DNA of 64,000 nucleotides from Pestalotiopsis fici W106-1 (lineage: Eukaryota > Ascomycota > Sordariomycetes > Amphisphaeriales > Sporocadaceae). The notes beneath the pieces were generated by a model. That model saw only the letters and a program-made list of their open reading frames with translations. It was not told where the DNA came from and did not search any database. The position numbers and the translations under genes were made by a program. The stretch spans positions 372,001 through 436,000 of the forward strand of contig NW_006917104.1 of NCBI RefSeq assembly GCF_000516985.1, read 5' to 3'. Each line of letters begins with the position of its first letter. Position 1 is the first letter of the stretch. This document shows positions 12,648 to 24,478 of the stretch, in pieces.

Positions 12648-13637
12648 CTATCCAGTCGCTACCTTCTTCCCGATTGATTCCAGTTCTCTCATCAAAGCCT
12701 CCACGGCCCATTCGAATGACGTCTCCATATCCACGTCGAGGCCCGCGCTCGACTGCGCCAATATGCCCTTGTCCGCCAGAAGATCCATCCTGAGCTTGCC
12801 CTCGACATTGCCACCCTCAAACAGCCAAGCATGGGCCTCGGCATAGTTGGGCCAGACAATCTTGTCCACGTATCCGGGCGGGTCGGCCCAGAACCCTTCC
12901 AGGGTCACGTAGCCGTCGCGGGCGGCGCGGCGCTGCGTCGCCTTGTCCCGGCTCACCAGCAGGAACAGCTTCACGTCGAGCAGGTCCATGACGCCCGCCA
13001 TCTCGGCCGAGTACAGCAGGAACCCGTCCAGCAGGCAGACCTTGATGCCGGCGCCCCCGACGAGCAGGTCGTGGCCCGGCTGGCCCGGCTGCGTCCACGC
13101 CTCCACCCGGCTCTTCATCTCGGCAATCTTGGTGTCTGATACAGGACACTTGCCGACCGAATTTTGGTCCTCCTTGGAGTCCACAAAGGGCTGTTGAGAG
13201 TCAAGATGGTTAGCCCGTTGTCACTTGGAAAGTGCGTCCGATAAACGTTTGTGGAAAGACCCTGGCTCGTTGGGACCTGCGCTCAAACAGCCCAGGAACT
13301 GAATTTGGTGCTGACTGACCGGAAATGTCCCCTCGGTACGAATGTGCTTGAGAGCCTTGATCATGTCTGGGATCGAGATGGCCTCGGCGCAATCCCAGTC
13401 TAGCAGACCATCCCGGGTCGGTAGCCTGTAAAAGTGAGTCAGAATATGCGCCATCTTGGATACTCAATACCATTTGCTCAGTGATGATGCGACCTACTCG
13501 GACTCGGGCTTATAAAAATCATCCTCGTGTAGGATAAAAGTGCTGGGGAAAATGTCACGAAGCAGGCGAGCGAGGGTCGTCTTGCCGCTCGACGAAGCCC
13601 CGCTGATCCCCACCAGAACGGCCTTTTGGTCTGTCAT
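12648..13637 (-). CDS. NRK1: Nicotinamide riboside kinase (NRK1-like)
   Basis: Phosphorylates nicotinamide riboside to NMN in NAD salvage, cytosolic. Three exons: 13637-13498, 13425-13320 and 13190-12648, with introns of 72 and 129 bp (donors GTAGGT and GTCAGT); 262 residues. The start ATG at 13637 gives MTDQKAVLVGISGASSSGKT, so the Walker A loop GASSSGKT lies at 13-20. It is followed by FILHEDDFYK (34-43), the acidic motif family members use for base and substrate recognition. DGLLDWDC follows in exon 2, and KEDQNS lies early in exon 3. A Lid-like RDKATQRRAARDGY stretch and a YVDKIVWPNY motif near the end match fungal NRK1 proteins, as does the length. It is convergent with glucoamylase. The first two exons are short and easily missed; exon 3 alone would begin with a non-ATG codon. 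Confidence 0.9.
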
Positions 13638-14202
13638 GACGGTCTCTGGCAAGATTGCTCGGCGCTGCTACGACGCTAGTGACCCTGGGTAGGTCTCGCG
13701 ATAGTGTCCAAAAACAAAAGAATATCACAGACTCGGGGGTTGGGGTGTACGCTGGGACCTTTGCTGCGGGCACGTGAGTATTGTAGATTGCCGGCCGACT
13801 TTGGCGCCGGTCTGAGGCAAAACCGGGTGACACTTGCGGTTTTAGGACCCACTCATCACGGAGTCGGCCGCTTCTTTCACATAAGACAGCCATCGGTGCT
13901 GACATTTTTTCGTCCATTCATTTTTCCAGCTTTTCTTATTTTTTTTTTTTCTATTTTTCTCTCCTCTCAATGACTTGAGAATGCGCCTTGGTCTGCATGA
14001 AGTTGCCCTTCGAAATTGTTATGGAGAATGTTGTGGTCTGAAGATTGGGTCATAGTTTCATTACATTTTACTGTAAATCTTTTCTTTAATATAAAACCTC
14101 AACGTCAACATGTATCTGCGTATATTAAAGTCCATCGTCACTATACTAATCTCCAGAATCTGATGACCATATGAACAGTGTACACCTCCAAACTATCAAA
14201 TC
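13638..14202. other. Intergenic, promoter of the NRK1-like gene
   Basis: 565 bp. A pyrimidine-rich tract with long T runs at 13918-13965 lies between the two minus-strand genes. No gene is supported. Confidence 0.45.
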
Positions 14203-15279
14203 TCAACCATACTTAGAAATTAGTCTCTTCATGATGCTCATTGCACCGCTCTTGTACCCTCCACCAAACATGGCCCAATGGTTGAGGTGGTGATATCTGC
14301 AACGTCATCAGTAGCCGTCTTCTCATTGCGCCATTAGTAAAAGCAACTTACAGTTCGTAAAGCGCCACTCTGTCTTCCCACTCATCTTTCGGCTCCAATT
14401 TCGGTACCAGACTCTCATATTCCTTGAAAAAGCTGCTGCCAAACCCACCAAACATTCTCATGATGCCCAACTCATACTCAGAGTGGCCATAGACAGCGGA
14501 AGGGTCGTAAACAACTTCCTCCGAGCCGCCTTGCCCTGCAATCCTCCCGCGACCGTGGTTCCCACTCCACAGGTCGCCGTGGATCACGACTGGCTTGACA
14601 TCTTTGAGATTATCGTCCCCCAATAATCTAGGAACCACTTGGCTTGCGGTCCTCTCGACGGCGTTGCTCAGCTCAGCGTCGGGCCCGTTTGACTTGATTC
14701 CTCTTTGTACTATGCTTCGCAGCCGATTGTTGGCATAAAAGTCGGCCCACGACTCGGTCCAAGAGTTGTCTTGGGGAGTCTCACCACAACAGGTAGTGAC
14801 TGGGAAACCAAACATGGGTCTGTCATGACCTTCGGGAATCGGTGCCGTTGTCGTGTGTAGCTTGGCAAGCTTCTTTGCCAGTGACTCGCCAGAGCCTCCA
14901 GGTGCAGAAGATCCAAGCTCAAGAAAGTCAGTGACCATGAAGAACTTGCCTGCAGAGTCTCTCATGGCACCATGGGCGTAGGATCGTGGACAAAAATTGG
15001 GCACAGCGTCGGCAATGGCATTGAGCGATGCGTGCTCGCCTGCGTGTGCCAGTTGAGCAAGAGCATCGAGCGAGGTTTGAACGCATACCCACCTTGAAAC
15101 ATGATTTCCGCATCTGGCCCTGATCCGGTCTTGACAAAGTAGTTCGTGTCTTTTCCATCAGCTGTCGAGGAGATCTTGAACGTCGAAGCAAATCCACTGC
15201 CTCCATGTGACCCAATCTTGGTCGCTGTTGGGTCGAGACCCAAGGCCTCGAGGATGGCAGAGTCCACACTTGGAGCCAT
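14203..15279 (-). CDS. Fructosamine/ketosamine-3-kinase family protein
   Basis: Family members phosphorylate the C3 hydroxyl of sugar adducts on protein lysines, letting them fall off (protein deglycation). Three exons: 15279-15093, 15039-14352 and 14296-14203, with introns of 53 and 55 bp; 322 residues. An ATG ten codons upstream (15309) is also in frame, but MAPSVDSAILEALGL fits the family start better. N-lobe: the glycine-rich GSHGGSGFAST loop and the YFVKTG lysine. Catalytic loop: HGDLWSGN at 216-223, with Asp218 as the likely base. A YDPSAVYGHSEYELG block follows, where family members have the metal-binding Asp. The 94-bp last exon adds YHHLNHWAMFGGGY..., a conserved C-terminal helix; without splicing the frame would stop at LYEL. 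Substrate specificity cannot be told from sequence. Confidence 0.92.
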
Positions 15280-18200
15280 TGCGCCTGTGAGAGTGATTAT
15301 CCAAATCAAAGCCAGTCGGCAGCACGCCTATACTTGCACTACTATCACTGTTCCAGATTGAGATCAGTGAAGTAGCGACAAGATTGCCGGCCGTCCAATC
15401 ACCTGTCAATGCAATGAAAAGTCCGCTTTCCAGCAGGTCCAATCACGCTGTCTGATTTTTGCAGTTATGCGCTCAATTTGGATCACGAGAACTTCGGACA
15501 ATAGGAGCCAAAGTAAATGAATTTGGGTTTATTTTAGGTGATCAACCCACTCCACTGATGACGTTACTCTGCCGTGTGTAACGGGGCCGGGGCAATTTCT
15601 GGGGTCTGGATGGTGGGGCACAGGGGCCGTTACCACTGCTGGACAGTCACTGGTGGGTTGAACTTGTGGTGAAATAACCGTCTCGGTTTCCCAGAAACCG
15701 AACCCGGTTTGTTTCTTGTTTTTCTTTTTCTTTGAGAAAATCTAGAAGGTTTCAGCCCTGTCTAGCGTTTTACCTGCATCAACCTTCGCGGTATCTACGG
15801 GGTAAATAACTGACGGAGGTCCCGGTGTCTCGGTCTCGATCTCGAAATCCCCCACCTTTGAAGCCCCATATGCAGCCGTTCCTTTTCGATTGACGGCTGT
15901 TTATTCAAGTCAACATTCGCCATACTATTTCTGTACAAACACAAGCTGGAACAGGGCTCTCTAATCCCTCGTCCAACTGCATCTCGGTGTCGACTGGGCA
16001 TCAGAACATAATGGCACGCGGTCAGACTCTGTGCTATAACGTGCAATTCTGACGAGTTTCGGTCTAGAGAGAGGATTCTCGCTCAGACTTGCCGTAGGAG
16101 GTGACTAGAACAGCAAGTGTCAATGGATAAGCCACAAGGAGAACATCAATGGACTATCAGCTTACCTTGACATGGCGATTGTCGTTGAAACAGGTTGCAC
16201 ACGGGCAAACATTCGACGAATCTGAAGATGCCGTGGACTGCTGGAGGAATTGTGCACGCCACCACGCACGGATTTCAGTCTTGGACGACATTGCAAACGG
16301 ACTTGTGTGGTGGGCAGATGTTGGATATTTCAAGACTTTGTAGCTTGAGTAATCGAGAGGAGGAAGAAGAAGAGGAGTAAGATGCTAGTGTCTGAGCAGT
16401 CGTTTATTGTCAATGGTCACAGCCAAATCAGTAACACAGCTTCACTAGTTATTAGGACGAGTCGAAATAGTAGAACAAACGACGAAACAAGCTTCGGCTA
16501 GTAAGTCAAAACGTTGAGCCTTTTTAAACCTGGATGATCTGAGAAGGCAGGTCAAGGAACAAAGAAAAAGACAGGCGCAGCGGTTCTTGTATATTGCATT
16601 GCTCTTGCCTCATGGACCCTTGATACGACCCTGGGGCCAAGCAAATAAACCCCCAGCCGGGCTGCGACTTTGCTCACTCTCACGCGCGCACGCCATCATG
16701 TATCACGGGGTGCCTCCTTTTCTCTCTCTGTTTTCATCACAATCTCCGTCTCTTATCTACCCCAGGTAAGCGCAGAACCCCATGCACCACCCCCCATGCT
16801 AGGGAAATCCGGGGGGAAACACCAATCTCGCTCGTCTGGACTGGCATCTAGACCATGGCGGCCAAGCTTCGCTGCCAACTACACAAGAACTCGGCTTGCA
16901 TGCGCTATCTCAGCTAAACGGGTTACCGAGGCGGCTTGGCTCCAGTTACTCGGGCTGCCAAGACCGTTCCCGCCGTTTGCCCAGGGCTGTGGCTGTCATG
17001 TCTCACCAGTCAGCCGATGCATTTTCTGTCGATACCTTGTTACGTCCGTGCCGCACGAAAGGAAGTGCGAAAAAGGGAAGGACTACGAGGACTGTTGGTA
17101 GGGAAAGTGAGAATAGTATCACGGGTGGTCAGACGAGAGCCGCGATGATGGAGATGCGCAAGGCTTTGCGCCCCCCGATTACTCGAGGCTGCATTACTTT
17201 GGCGAATGGTTGCGTTTTGGGGGACTTCAATATATGCATCAAAGTTGGATTGCATATTAAAAAACTACGGGTTCGGCCGCGGCAGATCTACAATGGGGGA
17301 GTTTTGAGATCCCGAATCGTGGGGTCGGTTATGTCTTGCTCAATGTGTCGCGTAGCTATGATTGGGGTGATTGGTAGCTGGCTGCCATTGATACCCCAAT
17401 TCGACCCCCATGTTGTGCAGATCGATTCTGTCAAATTGGCAACCTTGCGGCAGCTCATTGTTGGGTTACTTTGATGCACGGCTTTTTGCTTCCTGCTGTG
17501 GTCGTACAGCATGTTGGCCTTATTGCAAGGCTCAATACTTCCTAGACATTCACGGTAGACATTTGGTTAGCTACTTGGTGTCAAAGAAGGACTCAGAAGG
17601 CAACATCACAGGGAGTAATACTCCAGAGCCTCGAATATTCGAGCTATGAGGTGTTGTGAAAGGAAGAACCAAGAGTGCCCGGAAATCTGCACATTGTGGC
17701 AATGACTCTGCATGTAGCCCCAAAAGTTGTCCCAGAGAACGGCTCTGCCTAAATGGTGCATGAAACATTACTATCTGTTTCTGTAGTTACTTGATGATTT
17801 TGAATCAAGGTTTCTCTGATGAATCTTTGCCACATACAAGTATTCAGACTACAGAAGGTGGGAGTGTAGAGTAGCTACCACCACCTAGACTGACTGTCGC
17901 TGATGGCCAAGCTCATTTGAGATTTCTTATTATTTCCTGCTCTTTGAAGACCACAATTCCGAATCTTTATTGATGTCTTCAGCCATACGATCATTTGGTT
18001 TCAGAAAGCAGTTATATACAATCAAGAATAGTCAATGAAGAAAATCTGAATACTCTGTTCTACCACATTCGAAATAAATCCGTCTCGCCATCCACACTCT
18101 TATGGGAAATGCAAAAAAACAGTAGTATGGATAGATGTATTTCCTTGAATTTGCTAATTCTTATTGTGCTTTAAAATTTGATTGAATGAAGGACGAGTCT

Positions 18201-18439
18201 CCGCTGGGAAGAATTCACAGGCAACTGGCGGTTAGCTTAATGCTACTGGAAAGCTATTCAATATGCACAAATTCATAACCATCCTTCGATCATGAACAAC
18301 TACATCTGCACGTCTGCAATCCAGGCCTCGGGAATAGTCAACGGCGAAAATACCAGGAGCCTTGCCACCTCGACTTGTATGCCAGGAGTTCAGGCAACTA
18401 CTTTGACAGCAAGAAAGTTCACCGACTCTCGCCACGACC
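15280..18439. other. Intergenic, about 3.2 kb, no gene supported
   Basis: This includes the promoter of the kinase gene. Notable details: a CGGTTTC/GAAACCG inverted repeat at 15684-15700 around a 3-bp loop, C- and G-rich runs at 16780-16820, and AT-rich sequence at 17750-18180. Open frames up to 192 codons (for example 16896-17474) have no domain and unconvincing composition. No tRNA or repeat family is seen. Confidence 0.4.
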
Positions 18440-19057
18440 ATGACCAACACCGAGACTCTTTCTCCCTACCCAATGTCAGCTTGGGAGATGAACAAGTGGC
18501 CCGAGTACCCCGAAGTCCGGTATTGGAGCGACTTGGCCTATCACCCTGCAAGACGGCCTTTTTACCCATTTGTGCGTCCCGCATTGCTGGCAAAGACCTC
18601 TGCATCATCACAAAGGGTGGTGGTTCAATATTGTGGCAGTCATACGCGCCAGAAAGCCTCCTCAAGAAGGCGTGCCGAAAGCATAGAGACGGACAAGCGC
18701 TGGCAGGAGACGCAAGAGTATTGGTGGAATGTGGTTGATGGGCCGCAGACAAAAGACACGAATGAGGAAGAGCAACGACGGCAGAATGATGCTCCCATCA
18801 GCGAGAAAAGCTCAGATCAAGAAGCTGAATATCTCCCACAAAAGTCCCCAGCATCTTTCAAGACGATCGTTGCCGGAGCGAGACGATTCTTGCACCCTGT
18901 CCCATCTATTCTCAACCTTTTCCACATTGCTCAGAATCATTTTGGGGTCGCTCTGGCCGTGATAGATTGGATCTTTCCCCACTGTCTTCACATTTCGTGG
19001 GCTGTTCTTTTGGGTGGCGTCCTGTTCGCCGTCGTACATGGTTTTATCTGGAAGTAG
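18440..19057 (+). CDS. Hypothetical 205-residue protein with a C-terminal membrane segment
   Basis: I do not recognise this protein. The single open frame starts at an ATG with a favourable context (CGACCATGAC). Residues 1-60 are aromatic- and proline-rich (WPEYPEVRYW, RRPFYPFVRP). Residues ~70-140 are charged and polar. Residues ~165-204 are hydrophobic with one long or two short membrane spans (VALAVIDWIFP and SWAVLLGGVLFAVVHGF), ending in IWK. It is convergent with the succinyl-CoA ligase gene, 465 bp apart. The aromatic N-terminus and clean hydrophobic end look more like a real protein than chance, but an open frame overlaps it in another frame and no homologue is known to me. Confidence 0.45.
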   Translation: MTNTETLSPYPMSAWEMNKWPEYPEVRYWSDLAYHPARRPFYPFVRPALLAKTSASSQRVVVQYCGSHTRQKASSRRRAESIETDKRWQETQEYWWNVVDGPQTKDTNEEEQRRQNDAPISEKSSDQEAEYLPQKSPASFKTIVAGARRFLHPVPSILNLFHIAQNHFGVALAVIDWIFPHCLHISWAVLLGGVLFAVVHGFIWK

Positions 19058-19521
19058 ATGGGTGTTTAGATCTGGCAGTCTCAAATGGGACGAGAACGTA
19101 TTGTGCTCTGGTGCCGAGAAAGAGGCGATCTCGGAATGCTGTCGGGGATAATAGATGATTTGCTAGTTTTGAGCTGTTTCGCAAGTCAATACCAACCAAA
19201 TCACAAAGCTTTAGATGTGATCTCACTCTGTCTTCTCATTCACCTCTCACTGAAACTTACTAGCCATGTTGGGTAGAGGAAGCCCAAGCCCTGCCCTCTA
19301 ACATTGGTGAAGAGAGAAAAGTAAAGATCAAGTCACTCAAGAATGTTTAATGGTATTCAGTTATGATCATTATGCATCTACCAGCAAGGAAATACACACG
19401 AATGGATGTATTGCAATCAACCATTGACCGCCCAATTCTAATGCACAGTTCGTCCTATCACACATCCTAGGTTCTCGTGTCTGAAAAAGTTAGTACAGTT
19501 TACCCATTCTATTGCCCGTCC
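19058..19521. other. Convergent intergenic region
   Basis: 465 bp between the stops of the hypothetical membrane protein (+) and the succinyl-CoA ligase (-), presumably both 3' untranslated regions. No gene is seen. Confidence 0.45.
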
Positions 19522-21078
19522 TTAAATACCCAAGCTGAACTCAACACCAACATCGATCTCACGCGCTATCAGTCAAGTTAGCATCAGTCAGGTCTGTAAT
19601 CTAAGCCGAAAGGCAACTTACCCATCTTCACAACCTTGGAGAGCTGCACTGATCTCTCAGCAGCGCTCTGGAGGTCGTCGATCGAGAAGATCTTCATGCC
19701 AGACTCGTTGATGAGCTTGTGGGCCTGCTCCATGTTGGTACCTTGCAGACGGGCAATGATAGGGATCTTGAGGTTCATGCTCTGGACGGTGTTGATGAGA
19801 CCCTGGGCAATGGCGTCACATCGGACGATACCACCAAAGATGTTGACAAAGATGGCAGTGACCTTGGGGTCGCTGGTGATGAGCTCGAAAGCCTCCTTGA
19901 TGGCAGCGGGAGTGGCACCACCACCGACATCCAAGAAGTTGGCGGGCTGACCACCGTTCAGCTTGATAATGTCCATGGTAGCCATGGCAAGACCGGCACC
20001 GTTGACCAGGCAGCCAATGTCACCGTCGAGCTTGATGAAGTTGAGGCCAGACTCGGCAGCGCGAACCTCCTCGGCGTCCTCCTGGGTGGTGTCGCGCCAC
20101 TCAAAGACCTCCTTCTGGCGGTAGTCGGCGTTGTCATCGAAACCAAACTTGGCGTCCATGCACATGACCTTGTGGTCCGAGGTCTCGGACAGGGGGTTGA
20201 TCTCGATCTGGGTGGCATCCTTCTCGAGGAAGATCTTGTACAGCTTCTGGATAGTGTCCTTGGCGTCCTCGATGCACTGCTCGCTGAAGCCGAGCTTGGT
20301 GGCGATGTCGCGGGCGATCTCGTCAGTGACACCGACGTTGATGTCAATGTAGGTGGTGATAATGGCCTCGGGGTTCTCCTTGGCGACACCCTCAATATCC
20401 ATACCACCCTGCGACGAGGACACAATGACGGGGCCCTGGGAGCCACGGTCCATCAAGACGGCGAGGTAGAATTCCCTGCGGGCGAACTTGCGCTCGCAAA
20501 TGTAGACGGAGTTGCAGAGGCGGCCAGCCGCACCAGTCTGCTTTGTGATGAGCTTGTGGCCGATCATCTGCTCGGCAAACATCTTGGCCTCGGTCGGGGA
20601 GTAGATGACGCGAACACCACCCTTCAGGCCGTTATCAAAGCTACCCTTTCCACGGCCACCGGCAAGAACCTGGGCCTTGATAACCATGTCGTCGTTGCCA
20701 ATCTCCTTGGCAATTTTCTCGGCCTCGGCGGCAGAAAAGGCGTTGGCGCCCTTGGGGACCTGGATGCCATACTGTAGGGCAAGAAGGTTAGAATGCGCCT
20801 TGGGTGGCAGAGGAGGTGGTTGTTAGGTCGCGGCTAATTTACCTTGCGCAGGAGGTCGGCCGAGAGGTACTCGTGGATGCTCAGATTCCTTCGTTGTTGC
20901 TGAACGAGGCTGGGGAATCTGGAGGACAGCTGGGGCTGTTGGGGCAAAAAGTCAGCATCGTCATTGGCAAAGTGCAGATAGCACCATGTATCCTATCGGA
21001 TTTTTCGCGTTCGCGCATTACCTTGGCAGCTGATCGAAGGGCCGTAGCCGCAGCTCTGCTGCGAGCAAAGTTGAACAT
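19522..21078 (-). CDS. LSC2: Mitochondrial succinyl-CoA ligase, beta subunit
   Basis: Beta subunit of the TCA-cycle enzyme that converts succinyl-CoA to succinate with nucleotide triphosphate formation, mitochondrial matrix. Four exons: 21078-21022, 20935-20843, 20771-19622 and 19565-19522, with introns of 86, 71 and 56 bp; 447 residues. Exon 1 (MFNFARSRAAATALRSAAK) and part of exon 2 form an Arg/Ala/Ser-rich mitochondrial presequence. The mature part begins near NLSIHEYLSADLL. ATP-grasp fold: VIKAQVLAGGRGKGSF (nucleotide-binding loop), IEINPLSE (metal/nucleotide) and the CoA-ligase half with GGGATPAAIKEA and IFGGIVRCD. The last exon is only 44 bp and gives the conserved ending REIDVGVEFSLGI; reading through its intron would instead end in GKLPFGLDYRPD. 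ADP versus GDP preference is not decided here. Confidence 0.96.
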
Positions 21079-22013
21079 ATTGACGAGAGAGTGTGCTGAG
21101 ATGAGATGGCCGGTGGTTATTGAAAGTGATGCGATGCAGGCCCACGATAGAAAACCGTTGGCAGCTGAGCGATTAGGGGTCGAGATGGACGAGGTGTTTA
21201 ACCTTGGATGCTCGGCACGATGCTATCATACACAAAAAACACAAGCTGTCCCTGGTTGAGCTCGTCGCCCGGCACGGGCCAGTTCCATTCTTAGCGGTAT
21301 TTCCCGGCCTAATCGTGACAAGAGTGGAGCCTTTTCCGAGCTTTGCGCTGCCAGTGGAATAAACTTTCGCCGGGGGGCCGCCGACCTATCAATAGCTAAG
21401 ACATTTGATGCATGTGGCTTATCTCTTCCACTGCGTACCCCAGACCGCATTGCATTGATTTGATATCCTACTGGCCCAGTGGCCCTGCCAACATGTCTCT
21501 ACCCCATTTCTGAGAGCAGTAAATGCAGCTTCTCATCTGCAGCGATCCACAGCCTTTGGTGTAAATGTTTCTGAGCCAGTTAGGAGAAGCTTGCAATCTG
21601 GTACTGTAATCTACCTAGATATGTGGCTAATTCAGTTCAACTCCCGTTCACCAAATGCCAACATGCAAGTGACAAGCAGTCCGATAAAGACGCGCCGGAG
21701 GCATTGTAACATGGCATCGGTACAATTAATGTGTCCTCGAAATGTACACGATCTGGAAGTAGGACACGAAAATACAATACATTTCGATCAAGTAAGTCTT
21801 CTATTGCTTGAGGGAGCCTACGCCACCGAGACTCTTGCCGTTATGCTTGGAAAGGCTGCCGACTTGGTTTGAGAACAGTGTTAGCTGGCGCTGTAATGCT
21901 GAAAGGCCTGGGTTTCTATGAATTTGGCGTCCAACACAGGATTGCCAAATGATGTTCGAGCTCAAGCTTGATGATCATATTTGCATATTACTCTGTTGTA
22001 CAGAGTAGAATGT
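21079..22013. other. Intergenic, promoter of succinyl-CoA ligase
   Basis: 935 bp between two minus-strand genes. Open frames are short and featureless. No repeat or RNA gene is seen. Confidence 0.45.
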
Positions 22014-23974
22014 CTAGGATTGCGTCGCTGTATAGAACAGGAGATCATATGCCTGCTCAATCGACCAATTGAAGTTACTCGTCGCAACTTGATCAATATC
22101 CATGCCGGCCATATCAAAATCGGGTATTGAGGGATCAAAATCGATTGAAGCTTCAGATTCGGTCTTGCGCCGCACGTGAAGTTTGCCAAGAAGAGGAACG
22201 TGTAAGACTGTGTCACCTTGGAGAGCATCACTGTCGTCAGTTCCCAGCAGTTCCGTAAGTGTTTGTATAGCCCCAAGGGTCTGCTCGGCAATGTCAGATC
22301 TGGGGTTTTCCGAGTGATGCTCAATAGCTTGAACGACGTTGGCAATCAGCTTCATACTGACTGATGGCATATCAGTCGTTGCTCCTTTGTCGTGATTATG
22401 AACTCCACAGGAATGGTCAGCCAGTAGCAGCACTATCGCCCCGGTGAATATCTGGAGATCCAAGATCCGTTGTATAAAGTACCCTTCCAGTATTAGCGGG
22501 TACACGTCTATGTACCCTTGGAGAAGGGCCCGGCATGCGTCTATGCACGCAGCTCGGCTTTGCAGCCCTCGCTCCGAAACGTCCTGGCGCAGTAACAAGG
22601 GAAGATGAAGTCGCAAGGTCATGTAGTGGTAGATATGCTTGATTAATCGATCCGACAGGGAGAGGGTTGCTTCATCGGACCACCAATTGTCAGGCATTTG
22701 GTTAATCAAGTCCTTGAGGTCCCTGTCTCGCTTCGTAATTGCACTTTGGATCTCTGATAAAGAAGTCGAGTGGTTCCTCAAGTCACTCGGTCCATTGATG
22801 TCGAGAGCTAGACTGGATAGTCGCAGGAGGAAATTCGGTGGCACAATTTTACCGTCGACAAGGACGGGCTCCAATTGTCCAAGACCATAATGCTGAGTTA
22901 CCGAGGGGAACCCTAAAAGCATGTTTTGGAAACGCTCCGCGGTGCAAATGTGCTGCCACAAGAGGCAGCGAGGTGTTGCCCATGGTAGGCCGAGCAACTC
23001 CGCAATGGCAAGAGCCCGACGGAGGAGCAGAAAGGCTTGAACAAAGTTTCCATGTGTCAGATGTCTGTCGTGATTCCTCATCAGCATTATCACCAGCCAC
23101 ATGCAATGGGTGATACATACAATCGAACCAGGAGGGTCATTGTTGCGATTCCTTCAACAGAGATCATTAATTGGTCGCGTACAATGATTGTTCTTTCCAC
23201 GGATTCGGCCACTAAACGAGAGTATCGAGGTCCATTCAAAGGCTTCTTGTTTCGCAAGGTTATCTGATGTCGGGGTCCTGCATTATGCTGTGCTGTGATG
23301 GCAACTATCAAGAGCCACGATGCGACAGTCAATGGGTTGGCTGTAGGACGCAAAACTTCGTCATGGCGCGAGAGAATGTCGTACCCTGACTTGATATCGG
23401 TCATGATTGGAAAGATATCATGTAATAATGAGAGCCATCCAGATGATGTCTCGGCCAGTGATATGACATTTCCCTTGCTGGGAACAAGTGACTGCAGTGC
23501 AACCCTAATCGTATGGGAGAATTGCGAAGATGTCGGGTTTGATCTGCCTGTAGCATCATTTTCCGTGGAGTTAAGGATGCTATTGTTGAATAGAGCATTG
23601 AGATATGATGGCTGCGTAGGTATGGCAATATCTGAGCATGTGTCCGTTTCTCCAGCCTCGGAGTCGGAGGCAGAATACTCCAAGGAAAGATCAGAAATTG
23701 TGCCCGCAGTTGGTTGTTGCAAAGCTTGTACAGCTTCAGTGAGATTGTGAACCTTGTCTTCCAACCATGAGATCCGATCTCGTGTCTTTCTCGACGGCTT
23801 GGATGTCGAGGGGGCTGACAAAATCTGGGGAATGCACTCGAGAAACCGCTCTTCGCATCTACGACATGATTGTGCAGTTTCTGATGACCGTGAACAGCGA
23901 AGCTTACGTTTCCGGCACTCGACGCACGAATGCGCGCCTTTTCGAACATGGCGTGCAACAGAGCAGCTCGCCAT
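22014..23974 (-). CDS. Zn2Cys6 transcription factor (cluster regulator candidate)
   Basis: Fungal binuclear-cluster activator or repressor, nuclear. Two exons: 23974-23121 and 23064-22014, with a 56-bp intron (GTATGT...CAG) that joins LLVR to LHLTHGNF; 634 residues. The DNA-binding domain has Cys17, 20, 27, 37, 40 and 47 (CX2CX6CX9CX2CX6C) with the basic RKRKLRC stretch. A leucine-containing coiled coil at ~65-90 (RISWLEDKVHNLTEAVQAL) suggests dimers. The middle domain (~165-560) matches the fungal-specific factor layout (GYDILSRHDEVLRP..., LLLRRALAIAELLGLP, TPRCLLWQHICTAERF). It is transcribed divergently from the DUF3112 gene. The 504-bp shared promoter holds a TCCGCGGA palindrome 314 bp upstream of its ATG, which could mean autoregulation (inference). 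Confidence 0.92.
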
Positions 23975-24250
23975 GTTGAATTGATGGTCTAGATGTTCGC
24001 CCAGCGTGATCGCAAGATCTGAGTCGCATAGCAGCAGCTACTTGCCAGGAGATTCAGACTGAGCCTATTGTCAAACCCACCAATCGGCGCTTGTGTAGGG
24101 TCAATAGTGCGAAATCGATCAGATTCAAACAAAGTCATTTATGAAATGAAAGAATAATTGATTGAATGGGTAATGAAAACCTCATTTACATCAGGTTCGA
24201 TTCGGCAGTAGTAAATGGACCATGGACTAGTGCGAAGACTGACTAGTAGA

Positions 24251-24311
24251 CGGACGGGGTCATCGGCGCATTTACTCGCGTCGGTTCGTCCGCGGACATA
24301 TTCTTCGTCCG
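24251..24311. promoter_or_regulatory. PDRE-like palindrome with flanking CGTCCG half-sites, copy 1
   Basis: GTCCGCGGAC at 24288-24297 is a perfect palindrome. Its core TCCGCGGA equals the yeast Pdr1/Pdr3 response element, an everted CCG/CGG pair typical of Zn2Cys6 dimers. CGTCCG follows at 24306-24311, and its reverse complement CGGACG lies at 24251-24256. It sits between the regulator (-) and the DUF3112 gene (+). The same palindrome plus CGTCCG recurs at 27448-27468. Confidence 0.65.
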
Positions 24312-24478
24312 GGCAGGGATAGATAATGCAGCAACAAACCCCTAGAATAATTGCAAAGAAAGGAAAATCATATAATAGAAGAAGTTTCCATCTTTTTCAA
24401 TATTATAGACATTTTCTTTTTAATCTTTAAACTTTTCAGTCTATCATTGCACTTATTCCACGGTCGACTTTTACTATT

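Noticed and set aside
19719..20777. 352-codon open frame on the plus strand
   Set aside because: It lies exactly antisense to the succinyl-CoA ligase coding exon; its Gly/Leu/Asp-rich composition is the mirror of that gene's codon bias.
24185..24205. GGTTCGATTC resembling a tRNA B box
   Set aside because: No A box at the right distance upstream and no cloverleaf can be drawn around it.
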